From Corynebacterium heidelbergense (GTDB lineage: Bacteria > Actinomycetota > Actinomycetes > Mycobacteriales > Mycobacteriaceae): a stretch of 64,000 bases of DNA. The stretch spans positions 1,860,001 to 1,924,000 of the forward strand of contig NZ_CP063191.1 of the NCBI RefSeq assembly GCF_028609845.1, written 5' to 3'. Position 1 is the stretch's first letter. The number at the start of each line of letters is the position of its first letter. Positions 46,219 through 56,486 of this stretch are shown piece by piece. A program made the position numbers and the translations under genes. The notes under the pieces were generated by a model that was not told the DNA's origin, ran no database searches, and saw nothing but the letters and a program-made list of their open reading frames with translations.

Positions 46219-47509
46219 CTACCGCCACTGAGGCAGGGCCGAGCCGTAGGCCGGAGGTACCCGTTTATAAACCAGAGGCTTACTGGGCAAATCGAAGGGA
46301 GGTAGAACGAACTTCAATTGTCCGTAAGGACTGTTCCGAGTAATCATGTCGCAGGACTGCAGAGCTTGCTTTGGCCCGGGAGAAACCGGCCGTTCGAACA
46401 GCGCATCAGCGGTTCTGCTCAAAGCCAGTTCTGAAATCGTTGCCGAACCATTTCTTTGCTGTTTCGCCAATGCCGAGAGGACCTCGGCAGCCATGTAGTA
46501 GCCCGTCGCGTAGTCAAGGGCTTGAACAGGCAAGGCGCCCGGACTCCCACTTTCTGAGTCTCGATACAGGTGCGCTACCCCACACGCGGCCTGAACGATG
46601 GAATCAAAGCCGTTCCATGTTCCCCATGGACCCTCTACCCCCCAAGCGCTCACGGAAATCCGAATCAAATGCGGATAAGAATCCAGGATTTCACCGACTC
46701 CCAACCCTTCCAGCGCGCCCGGACGATAACCAGTTACAACAACATCGGCCTCGGCTGCCAGACGATCAAACACAGCAAGGCATTTCGAGTCGCGAAAATC
46801 AAATGTAAGTGACCGCTTGTCAAACCCCATATCGACGAAGGTGTCCGGATCCTCTGGAACGCTGGGCGGATCGATCCGCAAAACGTCCGCGCCCAATGCA
46901 CCCAGGATCCGAGTTGCAGTCGGTCCGGCGATAACCCGCGTTAGATCCAGTACTCGTAGACCATCTAGCGGTGACCCCTCATGTCCCCGCAGCCGCCAGC
47001 GGGGCTTCGCGGGGGGGCGCCAACCGTCGCGTCACCAGCGGGAGCCGCGCGCTTGCCTTCCCTTGAGCCGACGCCAACCACTCCTGGCGATCCCTAACCT
47101 TGGCTGCGACCCCGCCTGCCCGCCGAATTCTTTGTTCGGCCTCAGAAGCAGTCAGCGCGGACAATGAACCGCGAACATCATCCGCGTTCTCAACGTTTAG
47201 ACCCTGCCGGAGTCTCGCTTCATGGTGAGGGTAGTTGGCGTGTATCCGCACCCAGCCGTCGAGTGTTTCGTGGAACCCAGACAGGGGCGCAAAGCCCCTC
47301 GGGATTCGCCCATTGATTCGCAGCAGACTTTGGGATCTAAATGCGGCCGCAACACGCGACGGGTGAATCTCCCAAGGGCCGGGTTGATCACATAAATCCG
47401 CTAGCGCACTCACTACTTCCCGCACGGAATCGCAGGCCAACCCCTCCACATCCAAGGGACCGCCCCACCATCGACGTGAACCCAGATTCCTTGTGACTGC
47501 GCTACTCAT
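46219..47509 (-). pseudogene. Family III CoA transferase (CaiB/BaiF), frameshifted
   Basis: Two abutting minus-strand frames encode one CoA transferase. The 5' part (to about 46979) has LRINGRIPRGFAPLSGFHET and HANYPHHEARLRQGL; the 3' part has GALGADVLRIDPP, DKRSLTFDFRD, VVVTGYRPGALEGLG and FDSIVQAACGVAHL. They are out of register at a run of seven G (47011-47017). Removing one base would continue the first frame into AKPRWRLRGHEGSPLDGLRV, a normal linker for this family. It is therefore a pseudogene, a phase-variable gene or a sequencing error. Confidence 0.78.
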
Positions 47510-47522
47510 TGTCCAAGCAAGA

Positions 47523-48548
47523 TTAACCGTACTCCACCATCACCGGGGAGTGATCCGACCAACGCAGTGCGTATGCCTCCGCCCGGTCCACCCAGGCCCG
47601 CCGCGCCCGCTCGGCCAGCTCCCGTGTCGCTACCTGCAGGTCGATGCGCCACCCCGCGTCCGTATCGAAAGCCTGTCCCCTAAACGTCCACCAGCTGTAG
47701 GGTCCCTCGGCCTCGGGGTGCAGCTTGCGCACCACGTCCACCCATCCCGGCTCCTGAGCCGCACCGCCAGCCAGCCTGGCCTGCGCCAAGTCCCCTGGCA
47801 CGTAATCCACGGACCCGTAAAAGTCCCCGGCGCTCCCCCCGGGGTTACCGGTGCGGCCGGCGTCCACAACATCCCCTACCTGGCTGGCCCCATCCAGGCC
47901 GACACCCAGCAGAGAATCCATGAAAGCCCGCTCGTCCGGTAGGAACCCAGCCTTGGTTCGGTTGGTTCGCCAGTTCTTGAGGTCCTGTCGGCGGTGGCAA
48001 ATGTTCCAGTCACCGCCCACGATCGTCGGCTCCCCCACCGCCGCCCGGGCTTGCAGGTAGGGCCCGAAAGCGTCCAGGAACCGGTATTTCTCGTCCTGCT
48101 TCGCCGTTTTCGCCGACCCACTGGGCAGATATAAGGACGCCACCCGCACCGCGCCCGCCCCACCCTCCCCACCGGGAAGATCCACGGTGGCCTCGATGTA
48201 CCGCCCTGCGCCATCGAACTCCCGTGCCGCCGCACTGGCGCCCGGGTGCCCCGCGATGTCCTCGTGGCCAAAGCCGATCTGCACATCCCGTAACGGCAGC
48301 CGGGACAGGATCCCTACCCCGGCGCGCCCCTTCGCCGCTGCGGGGGCCTGCACTAGGTGCCACCCCGCGTCCAGCGCCGGGGCCAGGGCCGCCTGGGTTT
48401 GCGCCTCATCGGCCCGCACTTCCTGCAGCAACACCACGTCCGCCGGGGTGCCCTCCAACCAGGGCAGGAAACCCAAATTCTCCTCGCTGCGCTTCTTCAC
48501 TGCAGCGCGGATGCCGTTGACGTTGATGCTCGCAACCGTAAAAGTCAT
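47523..48548 (-). CDS. xthA: Exodeoxyribonuclease III (AP endonuclease)
   Basis: This endonuclease/exonuclease/phosphatase-fold enzyme (341 residues) has VASINVNGIRAAVKK, VVLLQEVRADE, GRAGVGILSRLP, GGDWNICHRRQDLKNW and SDHSPVMVEY. It repairs abasic sites. The protein is longer than E. coli XthA (268) through several loops. ATG 48548 (MTFTVASINV) is preferred over 48554. It restores the core order after the accessory patch. Confidence 0.92.
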   Translation of the reverse strand: MTFTVASINVNGIRAAVKKRSEENLGFLPWLEGTPADVVLLQEVRADEAQTQAALAPALDAGWHLVQAPAAAKGRAGVGILSRLPLRDVQIGFGHEDIAGHPGASAAAREFDGAGRYIEATVDLPGGEGGAGAVRVASLYLPSGSAKTAKQDEKYRFLDAFGPYLQARAAVGEPTIVGGDWNICHRRQDLKNWRTNRTKAGFLPDERAFMDSLLGVGLDGASQVGDVVDAGRTGNPGGSAGDFYGSVDYVPGDLAQARLAGGAAQEPGWVDVVRKLHPEAEGPYSWWTFRGQAFDTDAGWRIDLQVATRELAERARRAWVDRAEAYALRWSDHSPVMVEYG

Positions 48549-48578
48549 GCCCACACCATAACGGCGGTGCGGACGGGC

Positions 48579-49877
48579 CTACGCCACCGCACGCTTGCGC
48601 AGCAGATAGGTCGGCACCCACACGGCCACCCCCGCCGCGGCCATCACCGCCCCGGCCAGAGCCGGCGCCGCGTAGCCGTATCCAGCGGCCACAACCGCCC
48701 CACCCACGGCCGCCCCGGAGGCATTCGCAATGTTCAGCGCCGAGTGATTCAGCGCCGCGGCGAGGTTCTGCGCATCCCCGGCCACGTCCATCAGCCGCGT
48801 CTGCAAATTGGGCACCAATGCGGAACCCATGAAGCCAATGGCACCGAAATTGATCAATGCGGTGATTGGATTTGTGGACGCCACCACGAACACCGCCAAC
48901 ACCCCGATCAGGACAATGAGGATGCCCGCGATGGACCGCTCCAGGTTCCAGTCGGCCAGCATGCCGCCCACGAAGGTGCCGAGCACCATGCCGATGCCGT
49001 AGATCATGAGCGGCAGCCACATGAGGTGCTCCGGGAAACCGGCCCGCTCCGTGAGGGTCCAAGAGATGTAGGTGTACACCGCAAACATGCCACCGAATCC
49101 CACGGTCCCGATGGCCAAGGTCAGGAGCACTTGGACGTTCTTCAATGCGGCTAATTCGGTCTTGGGCGTGGAGGAGGGCATGAGCACCATGTGGGGAACA
49201 GATACCCACAGGGCGATGAAGGTCACCACCCCCACCGCCGCGACGAGGGCGAACGCCCAGTTCCAGCCGAAAGTCGCCCCCAACCACTGCGCGGCGGGCA
49301 CGCCGATAACCGTAGCGATGGACAGGCCCAGCCCGGTGAGCGCCACCGCCTTGCCGCGTTGCCCGGCCGGGGCTAGGGAGGCGGCGATCAACGCTGTGAC
49401 GGAGAAGTAGGCGCCATGCGGCAGACCCGCGATGAAACGAGCGGCTAGGAGGAAGCCGAAGGATTGCGCGAACACCGTCAGGGCATTGCCCACGGTGAAG
49501 GCGAACACCAGGATGAGGGCCAGTCGGCGGCGCGGAATTTGGCCGGTGAGGGTAGTAATCAACGGCGCCCCGATCACAACTCCCAGGGCATAGGCGGAGA
49601 TAATGTTCCCCGCCTTGTCCTCGCTCAACCCCATGTCGTCGGCGATGAAGTTAAGCAACCCCATGGCCACGAACTCCGTAGTCCCGATGCCAAAACCACC
49701 CAGGGCCATGGCGATCATGGTGATGAGGCGGCGCCGGGATCCCATCTCAGTCTGGCGGGGAATCGGCTGGCGCCACTGCGCCGGGTTAAAAACCGACGGA
49801 GACTGGATCGCCGGGCGCATGCGGGACGCGCGATGCGCCTGCGCAGCTCGTTGGGGGGTATTGCTGTGATCGTTCAC
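48579..49877 (-). CDS. MFS transporter, AraJ/YdhP-type exporter
   Basis: This 432-residue protein has twelve membrane helices after a polar N-terminus of about 50 residues. Hallmarks: GTTEFVAMGLLNFIADDMG (drug/arabinose efflux branch), YALGVVIGAPLI and the motif-A-like GQIPRRRLALI. It exports sugars, purines or drugs by proton antiport. It starts at a GTG (49877); ATG at about 49745 (MGSRRRLI) would drop the long polar leader. It is divergent from icd. Confidence 0.88.
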   Translation of the reverse strand: MNDHSNTPQRAAQAHRASRMRPAIQSPSVFNPAQWRQPIPRQTEMGSRRRLITMIAMALGGFGIGTTEFVAMGLLNFIADDMGLSEDKAGNIISAYALGVVIGAPLITTLTGQIPRRRLALILVFAFTVGNALTVFAQSFGFLLAARFIAGLPHGAYFSVTALIAASLAPAGQRGKAVALTGLGLSIATVIGVPAAQWLGATFGWNWAFALVAAVGVVTFIALWVSVPHMVLMPSSTPKTELAALKNVQVLLTLAIGTVGFGGMFAVYTYISWTLTERAGFPEHLMWLPLMIYGIGMVLGTFVGGMLADWNLERSIAGILIVLIGVLAVFVVASTNPITALINFGAIGFMGSALVPNLQTRLMDVAGDAQNLAAALNHSALNIANASGAAVGGAVVAAGYGYAAPALAGAVMAAAGVAVWVPTYLLRKRAVA

Positions 49878-50117
49878 GAGTGGGTGGCCTCGGGTTTCGC
49901 TCGGGTGTGGGTTCAGCGGGGCTGAGCAGGTCGTGGCCCGGTGGGGCCGGTGCTACGGGCGCGGTTGGCCATGGCGTCTACACAAAGAGGACAAAAGCAC
50001 ACAAGCGGCAACCGTAGTCCCTTCGTGGGTCCAGCCCGGGGCGGTTGCCGTACCCTGGGATGGTAAACCAGACCAGATAAACGCTCGAATTCTTGAGGCA
50101 TGGGAGACACACGCCGT

Positions 50118-52340
50118 ATGGCAAAGATCATCTACACCCGCACGGACGAAGCCCCGTTGATGGCTACCTACTCGCTGAAGCCCATCGTCGAAGCGTTCGC
50201 GTCTACCTCCGGCGTGGCTGTGGAAACCCGCGATATCTCGCTGGCGGCGCGCATCCTCGCGGCTTTTAACGACCAGCTTCCGGAAGACCAGCGGGTCAAC
50301 GATGCCCTTGCCGAGCTGGGTGAACTGGTCAAGGAGCCCGAGGCGAACATCATCAAGCTGCCCAACATCTCCGCGTCCCTCCCGCAGCTCAAGGCCGCCA
50401 TCGAGGAACTGCAATCCGCCGGGTACGACCTGCCGGAGTACCCCAACGAGCCCAGCACGGAGGCACAGAAGGATGCCCGGGCGCGTTATGACTCGGTTAA
50501 GGGGTCCGCGGTGAACCCCGTGCTCCGCGAAGGCAACTCCGACCGGCGGGCCCCGCAGGCCGTGAAGAACTTTGTGCGCAAGCACCCCCACAAGATGGGC
50601 GAGTGGTCCGCGGAGTCCAAGACGAACGTCGCCACCATGGAGGCCGATGACTTCCGCCACAACGAGCAGTCCGTGATCCTGCCCGCCGATGACGAACTGC
50701 GGATCCAGTTGCTGCTGCCCAGCGGGGAGACCACCGTCCTCAAGGAATCCCTCCCGGTGCTCAAAGACGAGATCGTGGACGCAACGGTGATGCGGGCCAG
50801 CACTCTGGATAGCTTCCTGCGCGCGCAGGTGTCCCGCGCCGCTGCCGAGGATGTGCTGTTCTCCGTCCACCTGAAGGCGACCATGATGAAGGTCTCGGAT
50901 CCCATCATGTTCGGCCACGCCGTCCGGGCCTACTTCGCGGATGTCTTCGAAACCTACGGCGAGGAGCTGCTCGCAGCCGGCCTCAACGGCGAAAACGGCC
51001 TGGGGGCGATCCTCGACGGACTGGACTCGCTGGACAGGGGCGAGGAGATCCGTGCGGCCATCGACAAGCGGCTGGCCGAGGGACCCCGCCTGGCCATGGT
51101 CAACTCCCACAAGGGCATCACGAACCTGCATGTCCCCTCCGATGTCATCGTGGACGCCTCCATGCCCGCCATGATCCGCATCGGCGGGCACATGTGGGAC
51201 AAGAATGACCAGGAGGCGGATACCCTCGCGGTTCTCCCGGATTCCTCCTACGCCGGCATCTACCAGGTCGTCATCGACGACTGCCGGAAGAACGGGGCCT
51301 TCGACCCGACCACGCTGGGCACCGTCCCCAACGTGGGCCTCATGGCCCAAAAGGCCGAGGAGTACGGCTCCCACGACAAGACCTTCAAGATCCCCGAAGA
51401 CGGCCGGGTACAGGTCGTGGATTCCTCCGGAGCGGTGCTCATGGAGCACGAGGTCTTCGCCGGGGACATCTGGCGCGCCTGCCAGGCCAAGGACGTGGCC
51501 ATCCGTGACTGGGTGAAGCTCGCCGTCAACCGCGCCGAGGCGACCGGTGCCCCCGCTGTGTTCTGGCTGGACCCGGAGCGCGCGCATGACCGCAACGTCC
51601 AGCAGCAGGTGGAGAAGTACCTCGAGGACCACGACACGGCCAACCTGGACATCCGCATCCTCTCCCCGGAGGAAGCCTGCCAGCTCTCCCTGGACCGGAT
51701 CCGCGCCGGGGAGGACACGATCTCCGTGACAGGCAACGTGCTGCGCGATTACCTCACGGACCTCTTCCCCATCATGGAGCTGGGCACCTCCGCCAAGATG
51801 CTCTCCGTGGTGCCGCTGATCGCCGGGGGTGGTCTGTTCGAAACCGGTGCTGGCGGCTCCGCCCCGAAGCACGTCCAGCAGCTAGAGGAGGAAAACCACC
51901 TGCGCTGGGATTCTCTGGGCGAGTTCCTGGCGCTGGCCGAATCCCTGCGCAAGCTGCAGGAAACGGACGATAACCCCCGCACCCCCATCCTCGGGGATGC
52001 CCTGGACGTGGCAACCGAGGAGCTCCTCAACGAGGACAAGTCCCCCTCCCGCAAGGTCCACGAGAACGACAACCGGGGCTCGCACTACTACCTGGCCCGC
52101 TACTGGGCCCGCGAGCTGGCCTCCCAGACGAAGGACAAGGAGCTGGCGGACCTCTTCGCCCCCGTCGCCTCCGCCTTGGAGGACAACGAGGACACCATCA
52201 CCAAGGAGCTGCTGGCAGTCCAGGGCGAGCCTGCCGATCTGGGCGGCTACTACTGGGTGGATGAGGACAAGGCGTCGCACGTCATGCGCCCCTCGGAGAC
52301 CTTCAACAAGATCATCGACGACCTCCAGGCGCGGCACTAG
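50118..52340 (+). CDS. icd: Isocitrate dehydrogenase (NADP+), monomeric type
   Basis: At 740 residues with [20 protein letters not shown] at the start, this is the large monomeric IDH used by corynebacteria. It converts isocitrate to 2-oxoglutarate and makes NADPH. Typical segments: [54 protein letters not shown] and [20 protein letters not shown] (here IAGGGLFE). ATG 50118 is favoured over 50100. A 240-bp divergent gap toward the MFS gene holds its promoter; I see no clear operator there. Confidence 0.96.
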   Translation: MAKIIYTRTDEAPLMATYSLKPIVEAFASTSGVAVETRDISLAARILAAFNDQLPEDQRVNDALAELGELVKEPEANIIKLPNISASLPQLKAAIEELQSAGYDLPEYPNEPSTEAQKDARARYDSVKGSAVNPVLREGNSDRRAPQAVKNFVRKHPHKMGEWSAESKTNVATMEADDFRHNEQSVILPADDELRIQLLLPSGETTVLKESLPVLKDEIVDATVMRASTLDSFLRAQVSRAAAEDVLFSVHLKATMMKVSDPIMFGHAVRAYFADVFETYGEELLAAGLNGENGLGAILDGLDSLDRGEEIRAAIDKRLAEGPRLAMVNSHKGITNLHVPSDVIVDASMPAMIRIGGHMWDKNDQEADTLAVLPDSSYAGIYQVVIDDCRKNGAFDPTTLGTVPNVGLMAQKAEEYGSHDKTFKIPEDGRVQVVDSSGAVLMEHEVFAGDIWRACQAKDVAIRDWVKLAVNRAEATGAPAVFWLDPERAHDRNVQQQVEKYLEDHDTANLDIRILSPEEACQLSLDRIRAGEDTISVTGNVLRDYLTDLFPIMELGTSAKMLSVVPLIAGGGLFETGAGGSAPKHVQQLEEENHLRWDSLGEFLALAESLRKLQETDDNPRTPILGDALDVATEELLNEDKSPSRKVHENDNRGSHYYLARYWARELASQTKDKELADLFAPVASALEDNEDTITKELLAVQGEPADLGGYYWVDEDKASHVMRPSETFNKIIDDLQARH

Positions 52341-52388
52341 GCGCAGCACGAGGTGTGGCCGGGCGCGCCGGTAAATTGGCGTCCAAAA

Positions 52389-52422
52389 TAGACAGAGCGG
52401 TTTACATAGACAGAGCGGTCCA
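52389..52422 (+). promoter_or_regulatory. Two tandem McbR-like operator copies upstream of metY
   Basis: TAGAC-N6-GTTTA (52389-52404) and TAGAC-N6-GTCCA (52407-52422) share the identical core TAGACAGAGCGGT and are offset by 18 bp, 57-90 bp before the metY start. The C. glutamicum methionine repressor McbR binds TAGAC-N6-GTCTA. Each copy has a perfect left arm and a one- or two-base-degenerate right arm. They probably repress metY (and metX) when S-adenosylhomocysteine is low. Confidence 0.75.
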
Positions 52423-52478
52423 CTAGCGTCGTAGCTCAACGCCCAACAAGACGACCGAAAAAGGACCGCTCGAAACCC

Positions 52479-53879
52479 ATGTCAGACAACAGCAACGCCG
52501 ACCTCGGCGCAGAACTCGCCTCCGGTACCGCGACCCCCACGGACTCCGCGCCCGCACCGAAGTACGACAACTCCGCCGCCGAGCAATGGGGCTTCGCCAC
52601 CCGCCAGATCCACGCCGGCCTTCCTGCAGATCCCACGGGAGCCCGCAACCTCCCCATCCACTTCACTAGCTCCTTCGTCTTCAACTCCGCCGAGCACGCC
52701 AAGCAACGCTTCGCCCTAGAGGACCTTGGCCCGGTCTACTCCCGCCTCACCAACCCCACGGTGGAGGCAGTCGAGAACCGCATCAACTCCCTGGAGGGCG
52801 GCGTACACGCCGTGGCCTTTGCCTCCGGGATGGCCGCCGAAACCGCCGCGATCCTCAACATCGCCAGCGCCGGGGACCACCTCGTGGCCTCCCCCCGCCT
52901 CTACGGCGGCACCCTCACCCTGCTGACCGTCACCCTCCCCCGCCTCGGCATCACCACCTCCTTCGTGGAGGACCCGGACGACCCCGAATCCTGGACCGCC
53001 GCAGCCCAGGACAACACCGTCGCCTTCTACGGCGAGACCTTCGCCAACCCGCAGGCGGACGTGCTGGACATCCCCGCCATCGCGGACGCTGCCCACCGCA
53101 CCGGCGTTCCCCTCATCGTGGACAACACCCTGGCCACCGCCGCCCTCGTGCGCCCCCTGGACCTCGGCGCGGACGTGGTCGTGGCCTCCCTCACGAAGTT
53201 TTACACCGGCAACGGCTCCGGCCTGGGCGGCATCCTCGTGGACGGCGGCTCCTTCGACTGGACCCAGGAGCGCGGCGGCAAGCCCACCTTCCCCGGTTTC
53301 GTCACCCCGGACCCCGCCTACCACGGCCTGAAGTACGCCGACCTGGGCCCCGCGGCCTTTGGGCTCAAGGCGCGCGTCGGCCTGCTGCGGGACACGGGCG
53401 CCTGCCTCTCGGCCCTCAACGCCTGGGTGATCGCCCAAGGCCTGGACACCCTCTCCCTGCGCGTGCGCCAGCACAACGAGAACGCGAAGGCCGTCGCGGA
53501 GTTCCTCTCCCAGCACCCGAAGGTGGCGAAGGTCAACTACGCCGGCCTGCCGGATTCGCCCTGGTACCACGTCAAGGAGAAGTTGGGGCTGGAGTACACC
53601 GGCTCCGTGCTGACCTTCGACCTGGCCACCGGCAACGAGGACCCGCGCGAGGCCGCATGGCGGTTCATCGACAAGCTGCGCCTGCACTCCAACCTCGCCA
53701 ACGTCGGCGACGTGCGCTCCCTAGTGGTGCACCCGGCGACCACCACGCACTCCCAGTCCCCCGAGGAGGACCTGGCCCGCGGCGGTATCTCGCAGGCAAC
53801 CATCCGCCTCTCCGTGGGCATCGAGGACGCCACCGACATCATCGCCGACCTGTCCCAGGCCTTCGACGCGATCTCCTAG
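52479..53879 (+). CDS. metY: O-acetylhomoserine sulfhydrylase
   Basis: This 466-residue PLP enzyme of the Cys/Met-metabolism family shows QIHAGLPADPTGARNLPIH, YSRLTNPTVEAVENRI, AFASGMAAETAAILN, the PLP Lys (about residue 239) in ASLTKFYTGNG, and HPATTTHSQ. It makes homocysteine from O-acetylhomoserine and sulfide. A 30-residue disordered N-terminus precedes the fold. It is followed 14 bp later by metX and preceded by McbR-like sites. Confidence 0.95.
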   Translation: MSDNSNADLGAELASGTATPTDSAPAPKYDNSAAEQWGFATRQIHAGLPADPTGARNLPIHFTSSFVFNSAEHAKQRFALEDLGPVYSRLTNPTVEAVENRINSLEGGVHAVAFASGMAAETAAILNIASAGDHLVASPRLYGGTLTLLTVTLPRLGITTSFVEDPDDPESWTAAAQDNTVAFYGETFANPQADVLDIPAIADAAHRTGVPLIVDNTLATAALVRPLDLGADVVVASLTKFYTGNGSGLGGILVDGGSFDWTQERGGKPTFPGFVTPDPAYHGLKYADLGPAAFGLKARVGLLRDTGACLSALNAWVIAQGLDTLSLRVRQHNENAKAVAEFLSQHPKVAKVNYAGLPDSPWYHVKEKLGLEYTGSVLTFDLATGNEDPREAAWRFIDKLRLHSNLANVGDVRSLVVHPATTTHSQSPEEDLARGGISQATIRLSVGIEDATDIIADLSQAFDAIS

Positions 53880-53893
53880 AAAAACCGCCCCGC

Positions 53894-55015
53894 ATGAACC
53901 CATCTCTTTTGCCCCCACCAGGTGGCCACCTCGATATCCCCATCGGGGATGTGGTCACCGAGGCGGGCGCGTCCATCCCCGGTGCGCGGTTGCGGTTGCA
54001 TGCGTTTTACGACGCCACCTGCCCGGAACCCACCGCGACGGATCGCCCGGTGCTGCTCGTGGAGCATGCCCTGACTGGTGATGGTGACGTGGCCCAATGG
54101 TGGCCGGGGATGGTGGGACCCGGCTGCACCCTCGATACGAATCGCTACCTCGTGCTGTGCGCCAACGTCATCGGGGGCTGCTCCGGGTCCACCGGGCCGG
54201 GCTCGCTGCACCCCGACGGGGGGTACTGGGGCTCGCGCTTCCCCGGCATCTCCATCCGGGACCAGGTCAGCGTGGAAAAACGCCTGCTGGATGTACTGGA
54301 AATCCCCCGGGTACACGCGGTAATCGGGGCCTCCATGGGAGGGGCCCGGGCCCTGGAGTGGGCCTTAATGTACCCCGGCAGCGTCAATGCCGCGCTGGTG
54401 ATCGCCGTGTCCGCCCGGGCCTCGGCATGGCAGATCGGGATCCAGTCCAGCCAAATCCGGGTGATCGAAGCCGACCAGGCCTGGCACGGCGGGGACTACT
54501 ACGAGGCCGGAATGGGGCCCGTGTGGGGGCTCGGGCAGGCGCGGCGGATAGCTCACCTGACCTACCGCGGCGAGTTGGAGGTGGACGAGCGGTTTGGGAC
54601 GGATCCGCAACAGGGGGAGGACCCCTACGGCCCCTACCGGCGGCCGGACCAGCGATTCGCCGTGGAAAGCTACCTGGACCGCCAGGCGCAGAAGCTGCAG
54701 AGCAGGTTCGACGCGGGCTCCTATGTCACCTTGACAGACGCGCTCAACCGGCACGACGTGGGCCGGGGGCGCGGGGGGATGAACGCGGCTCTGGGCCGAT
54801 GCGAGGTGCCCACGATGGTGGTCGGGGTGGATACGGACATCTTGTACCCCTTCCACCAGCAGGAGCACCTGTCCCGCAACTTGGGGAACTTCATCGGTTT
54901 GTCCAAGATCACCTCCCCCACCGGGCATGACGGTTTCCTCATCGAGGGCCGACAGATGGGGGCCATCCTGACGAAATTCCTGGTCAAAGCGGACCTCCTG
55001 GCCGCGGGGGAATAG
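53894..55015 (+). CDS. metX: Homoserine O-acetyltransferase
   Basis: This alpha/beta hydrolase-fold enzyme (373 residues) has HALTGDGDVAQWW, a GGCSGSTGPGS oxyanion region, nucleophile Ser (about residue 148) in IGASMGGARALEWA, Asp in VGVDTDILYP and His in TGHDGFLIE. It acetylates homoserine for MetY. The ATG at 53894 lies 14 bp after metY; the longer frame upstream is metY in another register. Confidence 0.95.
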   Translation: MNPSLLPPPGGHLDIPIGDVVTEAGASIPGARLRLHAFYDATCPEPTATDRPVLLVEHALTGDGDVAQWWPGMVGPGCTLDTNRYLVLCANVIGGCSGSTGPGSLHPDGGYWGSRFPGISIRDQVSVEKRLLDVLEIPRVHAVIGASMGGARALEWALMYPGSVNAALVIAVSARASAWQIGIQSSQIRVIEADQAWHGGDYYEAGMGPVWGLGQARRIAHLTYRGELEVDERFGTDPQQGEDPYGPYRRPDQRFAVESYLDRQAQKLQSRFDAGSYVTLTDALNRHDVGRGRGGMNAALGRCEVPTMVVGVDTDILYPFHQQEHLSRNLGNFIGLSKITSPTGHDGFLIEGRQMGAILTKFLVKADLLAAGE

Positions 55016-55026
55016 GCCCCTTGCCC

Positions 55027-55043
55027 CCGGGCACCCCGCCCGG
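55027..55043. terminator. Hairpin after metX
   Basis: CCGGGC-ACCCC-GCCCGG is a perfect 6-bp stem with a 5-base loop in the 69-bp gap between metX (plus) and the DUF3017 gene (minus). It is a GC-rich, possibly bidirectional terminator without a T tract. Confidence 0.5.
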
Positions 55044-55084
55044 CAGCACCCCGCCCAGCTTCGGGCATCCCCCTTGCTGCGGCG

Positions 55085-55408
55085 TCAGCTTCCCAGCGAA
55101 TCCACGCTCACGGCCAGGAAGAGCATGAAGGCTCCCACGAAGCCGGTGAACAGGCTGTCAAAGCGGCGCGAGCGCACAGCCAAGACCCCCAGCACCTGGG
55201 AATCAACCATCCACCGGATCACCGACAGCATCAATAGCGCGGCGCCGAAGAGCGCCCCACCGCGGCGCCACCGTTCCAGCGCGATGAACACTGCGGCGCC
55301 GAACACGAGCGCGACGACCACGCCCACCAGCGCGTACTGGACCGCCGGGCTCAACTGCGACGGGGGGTTGGCCACATCGTGGGGGTTATGCAACAGCTTC
55401 CGCCGCAC
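55085..55408 (-). CDS. DUF3017 membrane protein
   Basis: The product has three membrane helices: LVGVVVALVFGAAVFIAL, GALFGAALLMLSVIRWMV and FTGFVGAFMLFLAVSV. A conserved-looking LAVRSRRFDSLF segment lies between the last two. This matches DUF3017, found beside folD in actinobacteria. GTG 55408 gives 107 residues, normal for the family. A GTG at 55546 overlapping the folD stop (GTGA) is also in frame and would imply coupling, but its added 46 residues are Gly/His/Arg-rich and do not look conserved. Confidence 0.75.
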   Translation of the reverse strand: MRRKLLHNPHDVANPPSQLSPAVQYALVGVVVALVFGAAVFIALERWRRGGALFGAALLMLSVIRWMVDSQVLGVLAVRSRRFDSLFTGFVGAFMLFLAVSVDSLGS

Positions 55409-55542
55409 CGTGCCGACTTGGTGGGGCGCTTGCTGGTGGCGTCCAACATAATCACCACCCCGCCCCAGACCTGCGCGCCGGGGGTGCCCACCGCCCCCGA
55501 CGTGATCGCCGCCGCCCGCCATCTTCACCGGCCTGGCCGCCG

Positions 55543-56400
55543 TCACGCGAGCCCCGCCATCCTCTCGGCACGCTCGACCACGTTGCGCACCAAAAACGCC
55601 CGCGTCAGCGGCCCCACACCCCCCGGGTTGGGCGAAACCGCCCCGGCGACATCCCACACCCCGGGGTGCACGTCCCCGGCCAGCTTGTCGTCCAGCCGCG
55701 ATACGCCCACATCCAGCACGGCTGCGCCAGGTTTGACCATGTCCGCCGTGAGCATATGTGCAACCCCGGCCGCCGCCACGATCACGTCGGCCGTGCGCGT
55801 CTCCGCCGCGAGGTCACGGGTGCCGGTGTGGCACAGGGTCACCGTCGAGTTCACCGTCTTCGTCGTGAGCATGAGCCCGATGGGCCGCCCCACGGTCACG
55901 CCGCGGCCGATGACCACAACCTTGGCCCCGGCCAGGTCGACGTCGAAGCGCTGCAGCAGCGCGATAGCGCCGTGGGGGGTGCACGGCAAGGGGGCCGGCT
56001 CGTTGAGCACCAGCTTGCCCAGGTTCACCGGGTGCAGGCCGTCGGCGTCCTTATCGGGATTGATGCGCTCCAGCACCGCGTTTTCGTCCAGGTGCTTGGG
56101 CAGCGGCAGTTGCACGATGTATCCCGTGCACTCCTCGTCCGCGTTGAGCTCGTCGATGACCTCCAGCAGCCGCTCTTGCGTGACGTCTGCCGGCAATTCC
56201 CGGCGGATCGAGTTCACCCCGATCTGCTCGCAATCCCGGTGCTTCATCCGCACGTAGGAATGGCTCGCCGGGTCCTCCCCCACGAGGACCGTCGCCAGCC
56301 CGGGCGTGATTCCCTTGTCGCGCAGGCGCTCCACGCGCCCGGCGAGCTCGGCGAAGATCTCATCGCGAAACAGTTTGCCGTCCAAGGTCAGTGCTGCCAT
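55543..56400 (-). CDS. folD: Methylenetetrahydrofolate dehydrogenase/cyclohydrolase
   Basis: This 285-residue bifunctional enzyme of one-carbon metabolism shows [49 protein letters not shown] and a [16 protein letters not shown] cofactor segment. The catalytic Lys lies in [11 protein letters not shown]. It interconverts methylene- and formyl-THF and supports purine and methionine synthesis, fitting the neighbouring metX/metY. Confidence 0.95.
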   Translation of the reverse strand: MAALTLDGKLFRDEIFAELAGRVERLRDKGITPGLATVLVGEDPASHSYVRMKHRDCEQIGVNSIRRELPADVTQERLLEVIDELNADEECTGYIVQLPLPKHLDENAVLERINPDKDADGLHPVNLGKLVLNEPAPLPCTPHGAIALLQRFDVDLAGAKVVVIGRGVTVGRPIGLMLTTKTVNSTVTLCHTGTRDLAAETRTADVIVAAAGVAHMLTADMVKPGAAVLDVGVSRLDDKLAGDVHPGVWDVAGAVSPNPGGVGPLTRAFLVRNVVERAERMAGLA

Positions 56401-56486
56401 GCGGCCATTAAATCACCGTTAACACTCTCCCGGGCCCGTCACCCCGCCGGTGACACAACCGCTACCCGGGCGCTAATGTTCCCAGC

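Noticed and set aside
52341..52388. Possible terminator after icd
   Set aside because: No convincing stem-loop was found in this stretch; the notable signal is the McbR-like pair that follows.
55030..55057. Direct repeat GCACCCCGCCC twice after metX
   Set aside because: Short, low-complexity GC sequence in a terminator region; no evidence for a functional repeat.
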